DNA of 64,000 nucleotides, taken from NCBI GenBank assembly GCA_009193035.1, contig SWDT01000017.1, forward strand, positions 248,001 through 312,000, written 5' to 3'. Each line of letters opens with the position of its first letter. Positions within the stretch are counted from its first letter, which is position 1. This DNA is from Halicephalobus mephisto. Its lineage: Eukaryota; Nematoda; Chromadorea; Rhabditida; Panagrolaimidae. Positions 45,301-57,329 of the stretch are shown piece after piece. Below the pieces are notes generated by a model, which was not told where the DNA came from, searched no databases, and saw nothing but the letters and a program-made list of their open reading frames with translations. Position numbers and translations under genes: made by a program.

Positions 45301-45765
45301 ATTCTGATTTCGCACATTGCGTGCAATATTTGAAACAATTGTTAAAATTATAATTTTTTTACATTTTTTAAGAAATAAAATTTTTAATGAATAAAAATAT
45401 TTAAATAAGATTAAAAAATAAAAGTTTTTATTTCGCACATTGCGTGCAATATTTGAAAAAAATATTGAAATTATTACTTTTTTTAATAAAATTTTTAATT
45501 TACCTTCGGCAAAGTCCACACAATGGATTCTGAAGTTGGTCGTCACTTGATGGAAGATAACGTGATTTTCGTGACCACATTTCTGAGCACAAGACGCCGC
45601 AGGCTCTAGTCGATCGCAAATTTCGTCATAGTTGAAATAAACATCGACGTTGGTCTTCTGGATTTTCATCAAGGGCTTCAGACACTCCTTTACACATCCC
45701 GGCAAATCCAAATTTTGAGTTACAGTACTTTGTAAAAAAATAAAAAACAAAAATTTATTTTTCAT
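42304..45765 (-). CDS. secreted 14-cysteine protein, CPG4-like domain
   Basis: Five exons: 45765-45504, 44115-44062, 44013-43956, 42940-42865, 42432-42304; phases agree, product 192 residues. An N-terminal signal peptide (hydrophobic FLFFIFL after MKNK) leads into a domain with 14 cysteines: CVKEC, ICD, SCAQKC, HC, ECL, YCNKDC, AC, ECISVC, SCP, ECQ. Even number, spacing and the late LPPEC block resemble the chondroitin proteoglycan 4 (CPG4) domain of secreted nematode proteins; the assignment is by pattern only. No chondroitin attachment Ser-Gly run is obvious. The start ATG lies 49 bp past the K+ channel stop, and the channel's only nearby AATAAA overlaps codons 3-4, so this start or the gene boundary is uncertain. 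Introns 1 and 3 are filled with repeats. Confidence 0.72.
42970..43440. repeat. TTTTAGTATACTGTAGGAAATTC repeats in an intron
   Basis: About fourteen half-units of 30-32 bp; pairs form a ~92-bp higher-order unit in which TTTTAGTATACTGTAGGAAA alternates with TTTTCAAATTACTGTATAAA. 43445-43930 continues as T-rich low complexity. Confidence 0.85.
44281..44760. repeat. ~126-bp tandem repeats in the cysteine-rich gene intron 1
   Basis: Four copies starting near 44281, 44407, 44533 and 44658, each with AATTTTCCAATCGGGACCAA and TTATATATTTTTAGAAAG. Degenerate extra copies follow to about 45150. Confidence 0.9.
45300..45460. repeat. two GCACATTGCGTGCAATATTTG units
   Basis: Two copies, near 45308 and 45432, of TTTCGCACATTGCGTGCAAT. 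They are isolated members of the TTGCGCGCAACATT satellite family and lie in the first intron of the cysteine-rich gene. Confidence 0.7.
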
Positions 45766-45814
45766 TTTAAAAAATTAGGAATGTTTGATCTTGACCGAAT
45801 TTTCGAATTTTCGA

Positions 45815-48800
45815 TCAATCGGCGTTGTAAATGTAGAACCGTTTTCTCTTTTTCTGAGAAGAGAAAAGTGGCCTCGATCGACTCGCACCGACAGCACTAC
45901 CGGGATTCGGATCTTCATCTGGGGAATCTTCGTCCTCCTCCATCGGACACAACGGGTTGATTCCGCCGATTAACCTTAATTCATCTGTTTGGACTATCGT
46001 TGACCGTTTTGTGTCTTCTGTTTGGGTAGCTTTATTCCGCATCTTGGCTCTTTCGTCGAACTTTTCTGTCAAAATTTGTTTCCTGAAAACAATTTCTAAA
46101 TAAAGTTAAAATTAAACATGAATTTTTAAATAAAAATAAAATTAAACATGAATTTCTGAAAAAAAAAATAAAACTGAAATTTCTAAATAAAATTGAAATT
46201 AAAAATAAATTTCTAAATAAAAATAAAGTAAAAATAAATTTTTAAATAAAAATAAAATTTAAATTTAAATTTCTAAATAAAATTTAAATTAAAAATAAAT
46301 TTTTAAATAAAAATAAAATTTAAATTTCTAAATAAAGTTAAAATTAAACATGAATTTCTGAATAAAAATAAAACTGAAATTTCTAAATAAAAGTGAAATT
46401 AAACATGAATTTTTAAATAAAGTTAAAATTAAACATAAATTTTTAAATAAAAATAAAATAAAAATTAAGTTTTAATTTTTAAATAAATTACAAAATTTCA
46501 AAATAAAACTTAAAATTGAATATAAATAAAAAATTAATTTCAAAATAAATTGTAAAATAATATAAAAAATAAAAAATTCCAAAATAGTCTCGACACGAAT
46601 TTTTTAGATTTCATAGATTTTTAAAATTATATTTTTATAAAAATTAAATTTTTTAAAATAAAATTGTCTGGACACGAATTTCGAAAAGTTTATGGAATTT
46701 TTTAAAAATCATACTTCCAGAATGATCTTTGAGATTTTAGAAAATTTTAGAATTTTATTAAATTATTTTAACACAAGTCTCCCAATTTTTTAATTTTCAG
46801 AATTTTTGAATTTTGATGATTTTTTAATTTTCAGAATTTTCGAATTTGGATGATTTTTTAATTTTCAAAATTTTCGAATTTGGATGATTTTTTTAATTTT
46901 CAAAATTTTCAAATTTTGATGATTTTTAAATTTTCAGAATTTTTAAATTTGGATGATTTCAGAAATCTTCACAGATTTTTAGAAGACTTCAGAATTTCTG
47001 ATTTCAGAAATTTTAATAAATTTTGATTAAAAATATAATTTCTAAAAACTTTATAGATTTTTAGAAGACTTCAGAATTTCTGATTTTAAAAAATTTAATA
47101 AATTTTGATTAAAAATTTTAATAAATTTTGATTAAAAATATAATTTTTAAAAACTCACTGATGACTGCTCATTAGATGGAGCCACATTTTCTGGCCTAAG
47201 GGCATTTCTTTTTCGTATTTTTTTATTCCTTCATCTAAAAAGTAAACATTATTTTAAAATTTCGAAATAAATCTACCTTCTTCATGTTTTCTGTTTTCAG
47301 AAATCAACAAAACTGTTCTGTCTTCGTTTACAGTAACTTGGTTAATTGCCGAAGCTACTGATGATTTTCGTTTTTCGGCTAAAAAAACAAAGTAATAAAG
47401 TTTAATGAATGTAAAATTAGCTGTACGACAACTGCCCTCCAGCAATAGTTATCTCTATATTTCGTGAAATTTATCTTCTTCGTTTTAGATTAAGTATTCA
47501 GTAGTTGGATCAACTTAACCATGTAAATCAATTGATAAAAATTGATTCAAAAAGAGTTTCGAAATCATAGGAGTTCAGGAGGGAAGGGGTAATAGTTGCT
47601 GAGGAGCAATTGTTGTATAACATCTTAAAGAACTGTATAACAACTGTTCTTCAGCAATAGTTATCTCTATATTTCGTGAAATTTATCTCCTTCGTTTTAG
47701 ATTAAGTATTCAGTAATTGAATCAACTTAATCATGTAAATCAAGTGATAAAAACTGATTCAAAAAGAGTTTCCAAAATCATAGCAGTTCAAGGGAAAGGA
47801 GTAATAGTTGCTGAGGAGCAATTGCTATATAGTTCTCCAAGAAGCTATACAATTGTTCTTCAGCAATAGTACCCCTCTATTCTGTAAAATTTATCTTCTT
47901 CGTTTTAGATTAAGTATTCAGTAGTTTGATCAACTTAATCATGTAAATCAGTTAATAAAAACTGATTCAAAAACAGTTTCCAAAATCATGGGTGTTCAGG
48001 GGGAAGGGGAAGTAACTGCTGCTGAGGAGCAATTGCTATATAGTTCTCCAAGAAGCTATACAATTGTTCTTCAGCAATAGTTACCCCTCTATTCTGTAGA
48101 ATTTATCTCCTTCGTTTTAGATTAAGTATTCAGTAGTTGGATCAACTTAATCATGTAAATCAAGTGATAAAAACTGATTCAAAAAGAGTTTCCAAAATCA
48201 TAGCAGTTCAAGGGGAAGGGGTAATAGTTACTGAGGAGCAATTGTTGTATAACATCTTAAAGAACTGTATAACAACTGTTCTTCAGCAATAGTTACCCCT
48301 CTATTCTGTAAAATTTATCTTCTTCGTTTTAGATTAAGTATTCAGTAGTTTGATCAACTTAATCATGTAAATCAAGTGATAAAAACTGATTCAGAAAAAA
48401 TTTCGAAATCAATATAAGGGACCAACCATCATTGGAGAAGAATTGTCGTACAACTATAAAATTAACCTGCGAGATCTTTTTTAAAATCCGCTTCGATCGA
48501 TTTAATTATCTTTGCAAAAACGGCTTCAATGTGAAGTTGGATGACTTTGAGGGAGATTGTAAAAACACTAAGACCCCCAAAAATGATTAAAAAATTAAGA
48601 CAAGCTATTTTGTGGTCCGGAGTCACGTCACCAAGTCCTAAAATTAAATATTATTTCAAAATTCACTTTTATAAAAAAATTAAAAATTCCGTATACAATA
48701 ATTTAGAATTTTCGTTTTGGGATTCGAAAATTAAAAATGCTAAAATTTCAGTCTACCGTAATTTAGAATTTTCGTTTCGAGACCAAAAGTTGAGTAAAGA

Positions 48801-51183
48801 AATGTTTGAAATTTCAGTTTACTGTAATTTAGAATTTTCTTTTCGAGACCGAAAATTGAGTAAAAAAGTGTTTGAAATTTCAGTCTACTGTAATTTAGAA
48901 TCTTCGTTTCGAGACCGAAAGTTAGATAAAAACGTGTTAAAATTTCAGTCTACCGTAATTTAGAATTTTCGTTTTGAATCCAAAACCATAGATAAAATGC
49001 ACTACTTAAAATTCACATATATCGTAATCATTAGTTTTCGCCTTGAGAGCTTTGCATTAAAAAAAGTAATTTCTTAAAATTTTCTAAGTTTAAAAAAAAA
49101 GTAATTTTCTAATAATTTCTCAAATTTTCTAAGTTAAAAAAAAGTGATTTTTTAAATAATTTTTCAAATTTTATAAAAAAAGTAATTTCTCAAATTTTAT
49201 AAATTAAAAAAAAGTGATTTTCTAATAATTTTTCAGATTTTCTAAGTTAAAAAAAAGTGATTTTTTAAATAATTTTTCAAATTTTATAAAAAAAGTTAAT
49301 TAAACTTACCGATAGTGACCAAACTGATGTAAAAAAAGTAAATACTGGTGAAAAAATCCCATTTTTCACAAAGAGAGAAGATTCCGGCTCCAACCAGGAC
49401 CCAGATCAACAGGAAGGCTATGGCCATCTTCAAAGGCAAAATTTGGTTTTTGTCGTTGGAATTTTGAGAAATTTCGTTAAAATTGTCCGAAATTTGAGTC
49501 CTATTTTTGATTATTAATGAAACTTTGTTTTTTGTCGCTTTTTTAAAATATTTTTCCAAAATTCTGAGATAGAACCTCCAGAACCACTGCATTCCCCTGA
49601 AGAGCAGACTTCCGAAGCCGTCCAGAGCGATGATGAGAAGCGGGATCCCGAGGAGCGAGTAGAAGATCGTCAAAATCCTCCCAGCCGTGGTCTTTGCAGT
49701 TATGTCACCGTAACCTAAAAAAGGAATAATTTCAAAAAAATTATCTTTCGTGTCAAGATAAATATTAAATTAATTTTTTTTAATTTTCACTAAAAATTAC
49801 ATAATTTCAAAAAAAATTATCTTTCGTGTCAGGATCAAAATTGAATTAATTTTTTTTTGATTTTCACTAAAAAAGAATAATTTCAAAAAAATTATTTTTC
49901 GTTTCAGGATCAAAATTGAATTAATTTTTGTTTTGATTTTCACTAAAAAAGAATAATTTCAAAAAAAATCATTTTCGTTTCAAGATAAATATTAAATTAA
50001 TTTTTTTAATTTTCACTAAAAATTACATAATTTCCAAAAAAAATTATCTTTCGTTTCAGGATCAAAATTGAAAAATTAGATGAATTTTTTTTTATTTTTT
50101 ATAAAATTACAGTACCTATTGTGGTGTACAGTGTGCCGGCGTAGTAGAGTCCTCCAAAAAAATTCCATTGAGGTTCTTTTTTTTTCTGGATCTTCAAAAA
50201 ACCCATTTCCTGGTTGTAGTCATCCAGAGCTTTGGAGAATTCACTAGACAGTAACTTGGTTACATTGATTTGAGATCGAAAAAAATACTAAAAATAAAAT
50301 TTAATTCAAATTTATTAAAAATTAAACAAAATAAAAATTTAATTTAAATTTAAATAAAAATAAACAAAATTTAAATTAAAATAAAATTTAAATTAAAATA
50401 ATCAAAATTTAACTAAAATGTAAATTAAACAAAAATTAAATTTAACTAAAATCTAAACTTATTAAAAATTAAACAAAAATAAAAATAAAATTTTAATAAA
50501 GTTAAACAAAAATAAAAAGTTAATTTTGTTTAAAATTTTCTTAAAAATTAATTTAATTATAATTCACTAAAAATTAAATTTTACAAACATTAAAATTAAT
50601 TTTTTAAAATAAAAATCTTCAGTTTTTTCAATTTTTTAAAAATTAAAATTTTCTATTTTTTTAATTTTTAAAATTTTTCTACTTTTTTATTTTGGAATTT
50701 CTTTATTTTTAAAATTTTCCTATTTTCTACTTTTACATTTCTTTATTTTTTTTTTAAATTTAAAATTTTCCTACTTTTTTATTTTTAAATTTCTTTATTT
50801 TTTTTTTAAATTTAAAATTTTTCTACTTTTTTATTTTGGAATTTCTTTATTTTTAAAATTTTTCTATTTTTCTATTTTTACATTTCTTTATTTTTTTTAA
50901 AATTTAAAATTTTTCTACTTTTTTATTTTGGAATTTCTTTATTTTTTTAAAATAAAAATTAATAATTCACCTGTAAATCACTTGACAGCTTGTGTCTGGC
51001 CCGTTCTGCCGTCTCAGAGACCCGACTTGCCTCATTTCTCAAAACGTCCATCTCATGTGGAGATTCCAAAGCGACGAACAGCAGAGCTCCGATGATGGAA
51101 TACAGTATCAAAATAACAAGTCCGAAAATTTGGCTGTATCTTTTGTATTTTTGAACAACCAAAGTAAAATTATTCCAAAGCAT
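45815..51183 (-). CDS. two-pore-domain (TWK) potassium channel
   Basis: Seven exons: 51183-50971, 50287-50116, 49714-49310, 48637-48467, 47378-47277, 47234-47159, 46082-45815; phases agree, product 468 residues. Topology is clear: M1 ([20 protein letters not shown]), pore 1 with TIGYGD, M2 ([17 protein letters not shown]), a basic loop, M3 ([16 protein letters not shown]), pore 2 with TIGLGD, M4 ([15 protein letters not shown]), and a ~190-residue cytosolic tail with an acidic cluster ([10 protein letters not shown]). Both pore signatures are split by introns after the Ile. Such dimeric channels carry background K+ current. The extracellular loop holds NVT, a possible glycosylation site. The worm family has dozens of members and I cannot name the orthologue. 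The large intron 4 holds the hairpin array at 47410-48460. Confidence 0.95.
46090..47150. repeat. AAATTTCTAAATAAAATTGAAATT repeats in K+ channel intron 6
   Basis: Short A/T-rich units around AATTTCTAAATAAA and AAACATGAATTT to 46560, then TTTTCAGAATTTTCGAATTTGG-type units (46790-46960). No coding signal. Confidence 0.8.
47410..48460. repeat. ~215-bp tandem array, each unit with a hairpin (copy B)
   Basis: Four full units and two partial ends inside K+ channel intron 4. The hairpin segments are at about 47600-47665, 47805-47870, 48010-48080 and 48228-48295: a left arm of AGTTGCTGAGGAGCAATTG type, a 12-20-base centre, and a right arm AACTGTTCTTCAGCAATAG. Two arm versions exist: TTGTATAACA/TGTATAACAAC and GCTATATAG/CTATACAATTG; in each version the two arms match one another. 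Linkers with TTCGTTTTAGATTAAGTATT are shared with the array at 21330-22000. Confidence 0.9.
48690..48980. repeat. ~66-bp repeats in K+ channel intron 3
   Basis: Four copies of CAGTCTACCGTAATTTAGAA followed by TTTTCGTTTCGAGACC. They give a periodic plus-strand frame of 140 codons that is antisense to the channel and not a gene. Confidence 0.88.
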
Positions 51184-52495
51184 TTTATAAATTACCTTTG
51201 ATCAATCAACGACTATGTCCGGAGGCAATTTTGCAAAGAGATCGACAGTTGTTTTCGAAAAAAAAAATTCGGATTTGTGGACCAATATTGCGGGATCGGA
51301 CAAGTGTGGCTCTTTATTGCGATCGCTTAATCTTCTTCTGCCAGATAAACTACATTTGAAAAATTATGCTTTTATAAAATTGAAAACAAACTCTCTTACG
51401 TAATTATCTAAAGATAATTTTTTTGCAACTTTTTAGAAATTTTTTGGATTTTTAATTTTCTATAAAAAATCAAAAATTATGCTTTTATAAAAAATTGAAA
51501 ACAAACTTTCTTACGAAATTATCTAAAGATAGTTTTTTTGCAACTTTTTAGAAATTTTTAAAGTTTATAATTTTTTTAATAAATCAAAAACTATGTTTTC
51601 TAAAGAATTGAAGATGAATATTTTTACGTAATTATCTAAAGATAATTTTTTTGCAACTTTTTAGAAATTTTTAAAGTTTATAATTTTCTATAGTAAGTCA
51701 AAAACTATGCTTTTATAAAAAATTGAAGATGAATATTTTTACGAAATAATCTAAACATAATTTTTTTGCAACTTTTTAGAAATTTTTAGAATTTTAAATT
51801 TTTTTAATAAATCAAAAACTATGCTTTTCTAAAAAATTGAAAACAAACTTTCTTATGTAATCAATTCAAAGGTGATTTTTTGCAACTTTTCAGTTGAGAT
51901 CGGAAATAATAAAATTCTTTTTTTTGATATTTCCGAGAAGTTTTAAAATTGCACCATACTAAAAAATGCTTGTACGAGGTTTTTCAAAATTCTCTCAACA
52001 TTAATTCTCAGTTTTCCAGTCAGGACCGAAAATTTGAATTTCTTTATTTTTTTCTAAACTTTTCCAAAAGTGCACTAATATAAAAATTAGCATACTGTAA
52101 TTCAAAATAAATCATCTCAACACGATTTTTCGATTATTTTCCAGTCAGGACCGAAAATTTGAATTTCTTTATTTTTTTCTAAACTCTTCCAAAAGTGCAC
52201 TAATATAGAAATTAGCATACTGTAATTCAAAATAAATCATCTCAACACGATTTTTCACAACTTTCCAATCAGGACCGAAAGTTTGAATTTCTTTATTTTT
52301 TCTAAACTTTTCCAAAAGTGCACTAATATAGAAATTATCATACTTTAATTCAAAATAAATCATCTCAACACGATTTTTCGATTATTTTCCAGTCAGGACC
52401 GACAACTGTTAAATCATTCTATTTTTTTCGAAACTCCTCCGAAAGCACCTAATTTCTGCGGGATGCAATCAAGACCTCTAATTTTCCCTCAGGGC
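51184..52495. repeat. repeats between homeobox 3' end and K+ channel start
   Basis: 51360-51870: four ~118-bp units with TTTTTTTGCAACTTTTTAGA. 51960-52420: four ~120-bp units with TCAGGACCGAAAATTTGAAT and TGCACTAATATAGAAATTA. 51184-51350 is single-copy and should hold the K+ channel promoter; no clean acceptor precedes the ATG at 51183. Confidence 0.8.
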
Positions 52496-52501
52496 TTTAT
52501 T
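52496..52501 (-). promoter_or_regulatory. poly(A) signal AATAAA for the homeobox gene
   Basis: Minus-strand AATAAA 62 nt beyond the stop at 52563. Confidence 0.65.
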
Positions 52502-52562
52502 TAATCTTTGAACAATAAAATCGGGAATAATCTTTGGAATGAGGCTCAATTTGGAGAATTCT

Positions 52563-55500
52563 TTAAAAACGGCCAGCGGCAAATGTCGTGTAATCTTGTC
52601 CGAAAGGGAAAAACGGATTAGTCGTGGCGAGACTCGAGTAATCAGAACATTGTTTGATCCGGTCGTTGGACACAGATTCGATTCCGACGTTGATGCCGTC
52701 TGAAACAACTTCTAACTTCGAACTCGAACTTGAATTGTCCGGAGTTGCTTCATCACTGGATTCATCGGCTTCTCTGTCAGATCCACACATGTTTTGTTCT
52801 TTTTCTTGACGTTTGCACTTGTAACGGTGATTTTGGAACCAAATTTTCACCTAAAAAATAATTGATAAAATTTAAGTTTAAAAAATTCTAAAATAATTGA
52901 TAAAATTTAAATTTAAGATAATTCTAAAATAATAAATAAAATTTAAATTTAAAATAATTGATGAAATTTGAATTAAAAAAATTCTAAAATAATTGATGAA
53001 ATTTGAATTTAAAAAATTCTAAAATAATTGATAAAATTTGAATTTAAAAAATTCTAAAATAATTGATGAAATTTGAATTTAAAAAATTCTAAAATAATTG
53101 ATAAAATTTAAATTTAAAAAATTCTAAAATAATTGATGAAATTTGAATTTAAAAAATTCTAAAATAATTGATAAAATTTAAACAACTTTAAAAATAGTAA
53201 TTAAATATTTTAAAAAAATTTGCTTAATTTGATATATTAAAAATCAATTTTAAAAAATTTTTAACTTCATTGTTTCAAAAGTGCTCGAAAAAACTGAAAT
53301 AAACTCTAAAAATACATGTTTCAAAAACTTAAGAATGTATAAACTTTTCATGAAAAATTTATACTTCTTTCACATTTGAGAAAAGTGTTCCCCGCGAATT
53401 TTTGATAAAAAATATATTACATTTCCACTTTTTTAATACTCATTGTTTGAAAGATATTCTAAACTATAAAAATAAACTCTAAAAATACATGTTTCAAAAA
53501 CTTAAAAATGTATAAACCTCTCATGAAGAAATTATACTTCTTTTACACTTGAGAAAAGTGTTCCCCGCGAATTTTAATAAAAAAAATATATTACATTTCC
53601 ACTTTTTTAATACTCATTGTTTCAAAAGTGTTCGAAACTATAAAAATAAACTCTAAAAATACATGTTTCAAAAACTTAAGAATGTATAAACCTCTCATGA
53701 AGAAATTATACTTCTTTTACACTTGAGAAAAGTGTTCCCCGCGAATTTTTGATAAAAAATATATTACATTTCCACTTTTTTAATACTCATTGTTTCAAAA
53801 GTGTTCGAAACTATAAAAATAAACTCTAAAAATACTTGTTTCAAAAACTTAAGAATGTATAAACCTCTCATGAGGAAATTATACTTCTTCCATACTTGAG
53901 AAAAGTGATCTCCAAAGTAGACAAAAGATCTCAAACATGATTCACGAATTTGAAGACGATACAAGTTCAGAAGGTCATTTTGATTAAAATCGACTCCCTC
54001 GGAGGACTTCAAGACGAGGAAATTTCGGAATTTTTGTCCAAACCGAAAAGCACTCAAAACTGGTTTTGAATTTTTTGATCGCGGTCAATTAATCCTGTCT
54101 TCGTGAAGGAAAAACTGTTTTCTGATTGGCCAAAATTAGGCAACCGGATTCATCGAGAAAAATTACTGTGTTCTTGGCCAGACAAAAAAGTAAAACTTTG
54201 ACGAAAAAGAACATTTTTATGTTTAAAAAATTACAGTAACCTGAACATTATTTTTAAAACCATTTTGAATTATTTAATTTCGAAATTACATATTTTAGTG
54301 AATTTCTGAAAATATGAAAATTTAAGATATTAAAAAATTTTAATAAATTTTGATTTTTTGAGAAATGTGACGAAATTAATTTAAAAAATAGTGTTTTTAA
54401 AGATACTGTACGATAGTGAAATTTAATTACTGTATTTAGTTTTAATAAATTTTTAAAGTTAAAAAATTATAAAATTCATTGAAATTTTTTTGTTAGGATT
54501 TTTATTTTTGATTTTTTAGAGAAATTTAATTCTATTTTTTCTCTTTTTTAACATTATTAAAATGAATTGAAGACAGTATATCATATTTCTAAAGATACTG
54601 TACGATAGTGAAATTTAATTACTGTATTTAGTTTAAATAGATTTTTAAAATTAAAAAATATAAAATTCATTGAAATTTTCATGTTATGATTTTTATTTTT
54701 GATTTTTTAGAGATATGTAATTCTATTTTTTCTCTTTTTTTTGTCTTAGGAGATTACTGTAGAAACGAACCTGAGTTGGCTTCAATCCGATGGTGGCCGC
54801 CAGACTTTCGCGTTCCTGGGCATTCAGGTACTTTTTGACTCTGAACTGTTTCTCCAACTCCATAACTTGCTGTTGGGTGAAAAGAACTCTTCTTTTCCGT
54901 CTTCCTCCAGATGTATCAAAAGATAAATTACCGTAACCCAAAGGCAAATTCCCCACATTCATGTTTGGAAACCTCGCTGCTACTGAAAAAAATTATTAAA
55001 ACTGGATTTCCCTCAGGCAGGTAATTCGAAGGTGACAGATCCGGCTGAGGATAATGATCCAGAAAACTCACGGAATCGAGGATCGGCGACGGCCGCTGCT
55101 GCGCTGCTGGAGTTCCATTGAGACCATTGAGAACTAAAATTAGCAAAATTTTTTCAATCATTATTCTTATTAAAAATTAAATCAATACTTTTCAAAATTC
55201 CTTAAAAAATTACTTTTCAAAAACCCTTTAAAAAAATTACTGTTCAATCAATTTTTAGGATATTGAAATTTTGAAATTTTTTATTTTTTAAATTTAGATT
55301 ATTATTTTCGAAATTGAATTTTGATAATGTTATGTAGACTTGGAGAATTTATTTCAAAATTATTTCACATTTCTGAACTTTGTATTGATTTTTGGGATTT
55401 CAGAAACTTTGATGGATTTGAGGAAGGTTTTAAGAACTTTATAATAATTCTAGAAGATTATTCGATACAAAAATTCCTAAAATCGTTTGGTGGATTCAAA

Positions 55501-57208
55501 ATTTCATTAAATTTAGCAAAGGTTCCAAGTTAATCAAAAACCTGGAAAACTATTTATTTTGGGAAATTTCTAAAATTTTCTAGTACATTCAGAATCTCAG
55601 AAACTGATAGATTTGAGGAAGGTTTTAAGAACTTTATAGAAATTCTAGAAGATTCCAAAAAGTATTCTTTTTAAGAAATTTCTAAAATTTTCTAATACAC
55701 TCAGAATTTCAGAAACTTCCATCGAATTTTAGGAACCTTCTTGAAGACCCCAGAATCCTCCCTCCAAGCTCTGAATGTTTGAAACTTTCCATTTGGGAAA
55801 ATTCCGAATTCCCACAACTTTTTGTACATCTTTATAATATTTTTTGATTCTCCAACATTTCAGAATCGTCCACTGGAAATTTCAAAGATGTTCAATTCCG
55901 TGTTCACTCACCTCAGATCTGTGTTTCCTTGTTGGTATCCAGGGAAACTGGTCACTGGATTGTTCATATAAGGCGAAAAACCGCCGGGTTGACTCCAGGG
56001 GAACGGAAATCCTCCCGAAGGCACCGGCATCGAGGGGGAACTGAAGGCCGAGGACGGGGTCTGAGGTGAAGTCATCTTCAGCAGACACTTGCGAGCCTGA
56101 TTCAAATCTGAAGTACAATTGAAAGTTCAAAAATAAAAATTTTGATAAATTTTCGACGAATAATAATGTACTTAAAATTATAAAACAACTACACTTGTGG
56201 CCGATTGACACCGAAAATGAGGAGCTCCAGAAGGACCTTCAGAAGGACCTCTTATCTTCGACGAATAAAAACTGCGCAAAATTGCAGAACGTGAATAGGT
56301 GTGAAGGCGGAGACGTGTCTTCTGAGGATCTTAGAGAAAGTCTTGTGCTTTCCGTTTCGAAATTATTTTCGCACCGATCAGGCTCCACTATCACCAGAAA
56401 AAAAGGAATAATAACTGTCAATCAGATCAGGCTTGTCCCGGGGGTAAATATAGGGCTACAGTAAGTTAAACTACTTTTTTTCAAAATAGTAATTTTGAAT
56501 TTTTCAAATATAAATATAAAAATTATTTCTTAATTCAAAAAATAGTATTTTTGAGTTTTTTAAACATAAATATAAAAATTAATTCTTAATTAAAAAAAGT
56601 TTCAATTTTGAAATTATAAAATACAGTAAGTTAAACTACTTTTTTTCAAAATAGTATTTCTGAGTTTTTCAAATATAAATAAAAATAATTATTTCTTAAT
56701 TCAAAAAATAGTATTTTTGAGTTTTTTAAACATAAATATAAAAATTAATTCTTGATTTAAAAAAGTTTTAATTTTGAAATTATGATATACAGTAAGTTAA
56801 ACTACTTTTTTTCAAAATAGTATTTCTGAGTTTTTCAAATATAAATAAAAATAATTATTTCTTAATTCAAAGAAATTTTATTTTTAAAATTATAAAATAC
56901 AGTAAGATAAAAATACTTTCCTGAGAGTAGTTTTTTTTAATATGAAAATAAATTTCTAATTCCTCAAAAAATCTTAATTTTGAAATCGATGACCTATTAT
57001 CTTCTTAGATGGATATTTTGAACTTTTTTAAGTTTTTTTTCAAAAACTAAATTTTTTAATATTTTTGAAAATTACCAAAAGCAGGTCCCAGAAGATCATT
57101 GATGAGGAATTTCCTGAATATCGATTTCGGGGACGTCGGAGGAGTAGATTCGTCCTTATCTCTTTTCGGGGACCCCGGAGGGGACGTTTCTTCGTTGTCA
57201 CTGGTCAT
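52563..57208 (-). CDS. NK-2 class homeobox transcription factor
   Basis: Five exons: 57208-57076, 56107-55912, 55133-55072, 54982-54771, 52850-52563; phases agree, product 296 residues. The homeodomain (about 158-217) is [13 protein letters not shown]... to [12 protein letters not shown], with Tyr54, the NK-2 hallmark that gives CAAGTG binding; it is split by an intron before Val45. A short [10 protein letters not shown] block (31-40) may be the TN/Engrailed-type repressor motif. The middle is Pro/Ser-rich ([10 protein letters not shown]), with an AAAAV run; the tail has a Ser run and acidic patch. Start: the ATG at 57208 follows a TTTTCAG acceptor by ten bases; if that acceptor is not used, an in-frame ATG at 57235 adds nine residues. 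The closest worm genes are in the ceh-22/ceh-24 group (pharynx and head muscle regulators), but the orthologue is not assigned. Confidence 0.94.
52860..53200. repeat. ~35-37-bp repeats in homeobox intron 4
   Basis: Nine copies of AATTCTAAAATAATTGATGA plus AATTTGAATTTAAAA, highly uniform. Confidence 0.9.
53270..53935. repeat. ~170-bp tandem repeats in homeobox intron 4
   Basis: Four copies beginning CATTGTTTCAAAAGTGTTCG (near 53270, 53445, 53612, 53785), each with GAAAAGTGTTCCCCGCGAAT except the last, which changes to GTGATCTCC and runs into single-copy DNA (53935-54200). The copies are very similar. Confidence 0.9.
56170..56460. other. coding-like single-copy block in homeobox intron 1
   Basis: About 290 bp of moderate GC between the intron edge and ~165-bp AT repeats (56460-56920). 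On the plus strand an 89-codon frame is open but lacks an ATG and an acceptor; on the minus strand a 60-codon frame is also open. It may be an enhancer, an alternative exon, or an unrelated nested gene. Confidence 0.3.
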
Positions 57209-57329
57209 TTCGGTTTTGCTGAAAAGCTTAAACATGATTAAGTGGAAAATCGCGGTGTAAAAAATACGGTAAATGTCCGATCAACGAGCTGTAACCAATA
57301 TGTCAAATAGATGGAGAAAAACGTTTTTA

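Noticed and set aside
48541..48963. 140-codon plus-strand frame
   Set aside because: Antisense to a K+ channel exon and then a product of a 66-bp repeat.
55000..55161. Frame reading [17 protein letters not shown] near homeobox exon 3
   Set aside because: It cannot be joined to the homeodomain exon; another frame of the same exon with the strong GTGAGT donor at 55071 joins in phase on both sides.
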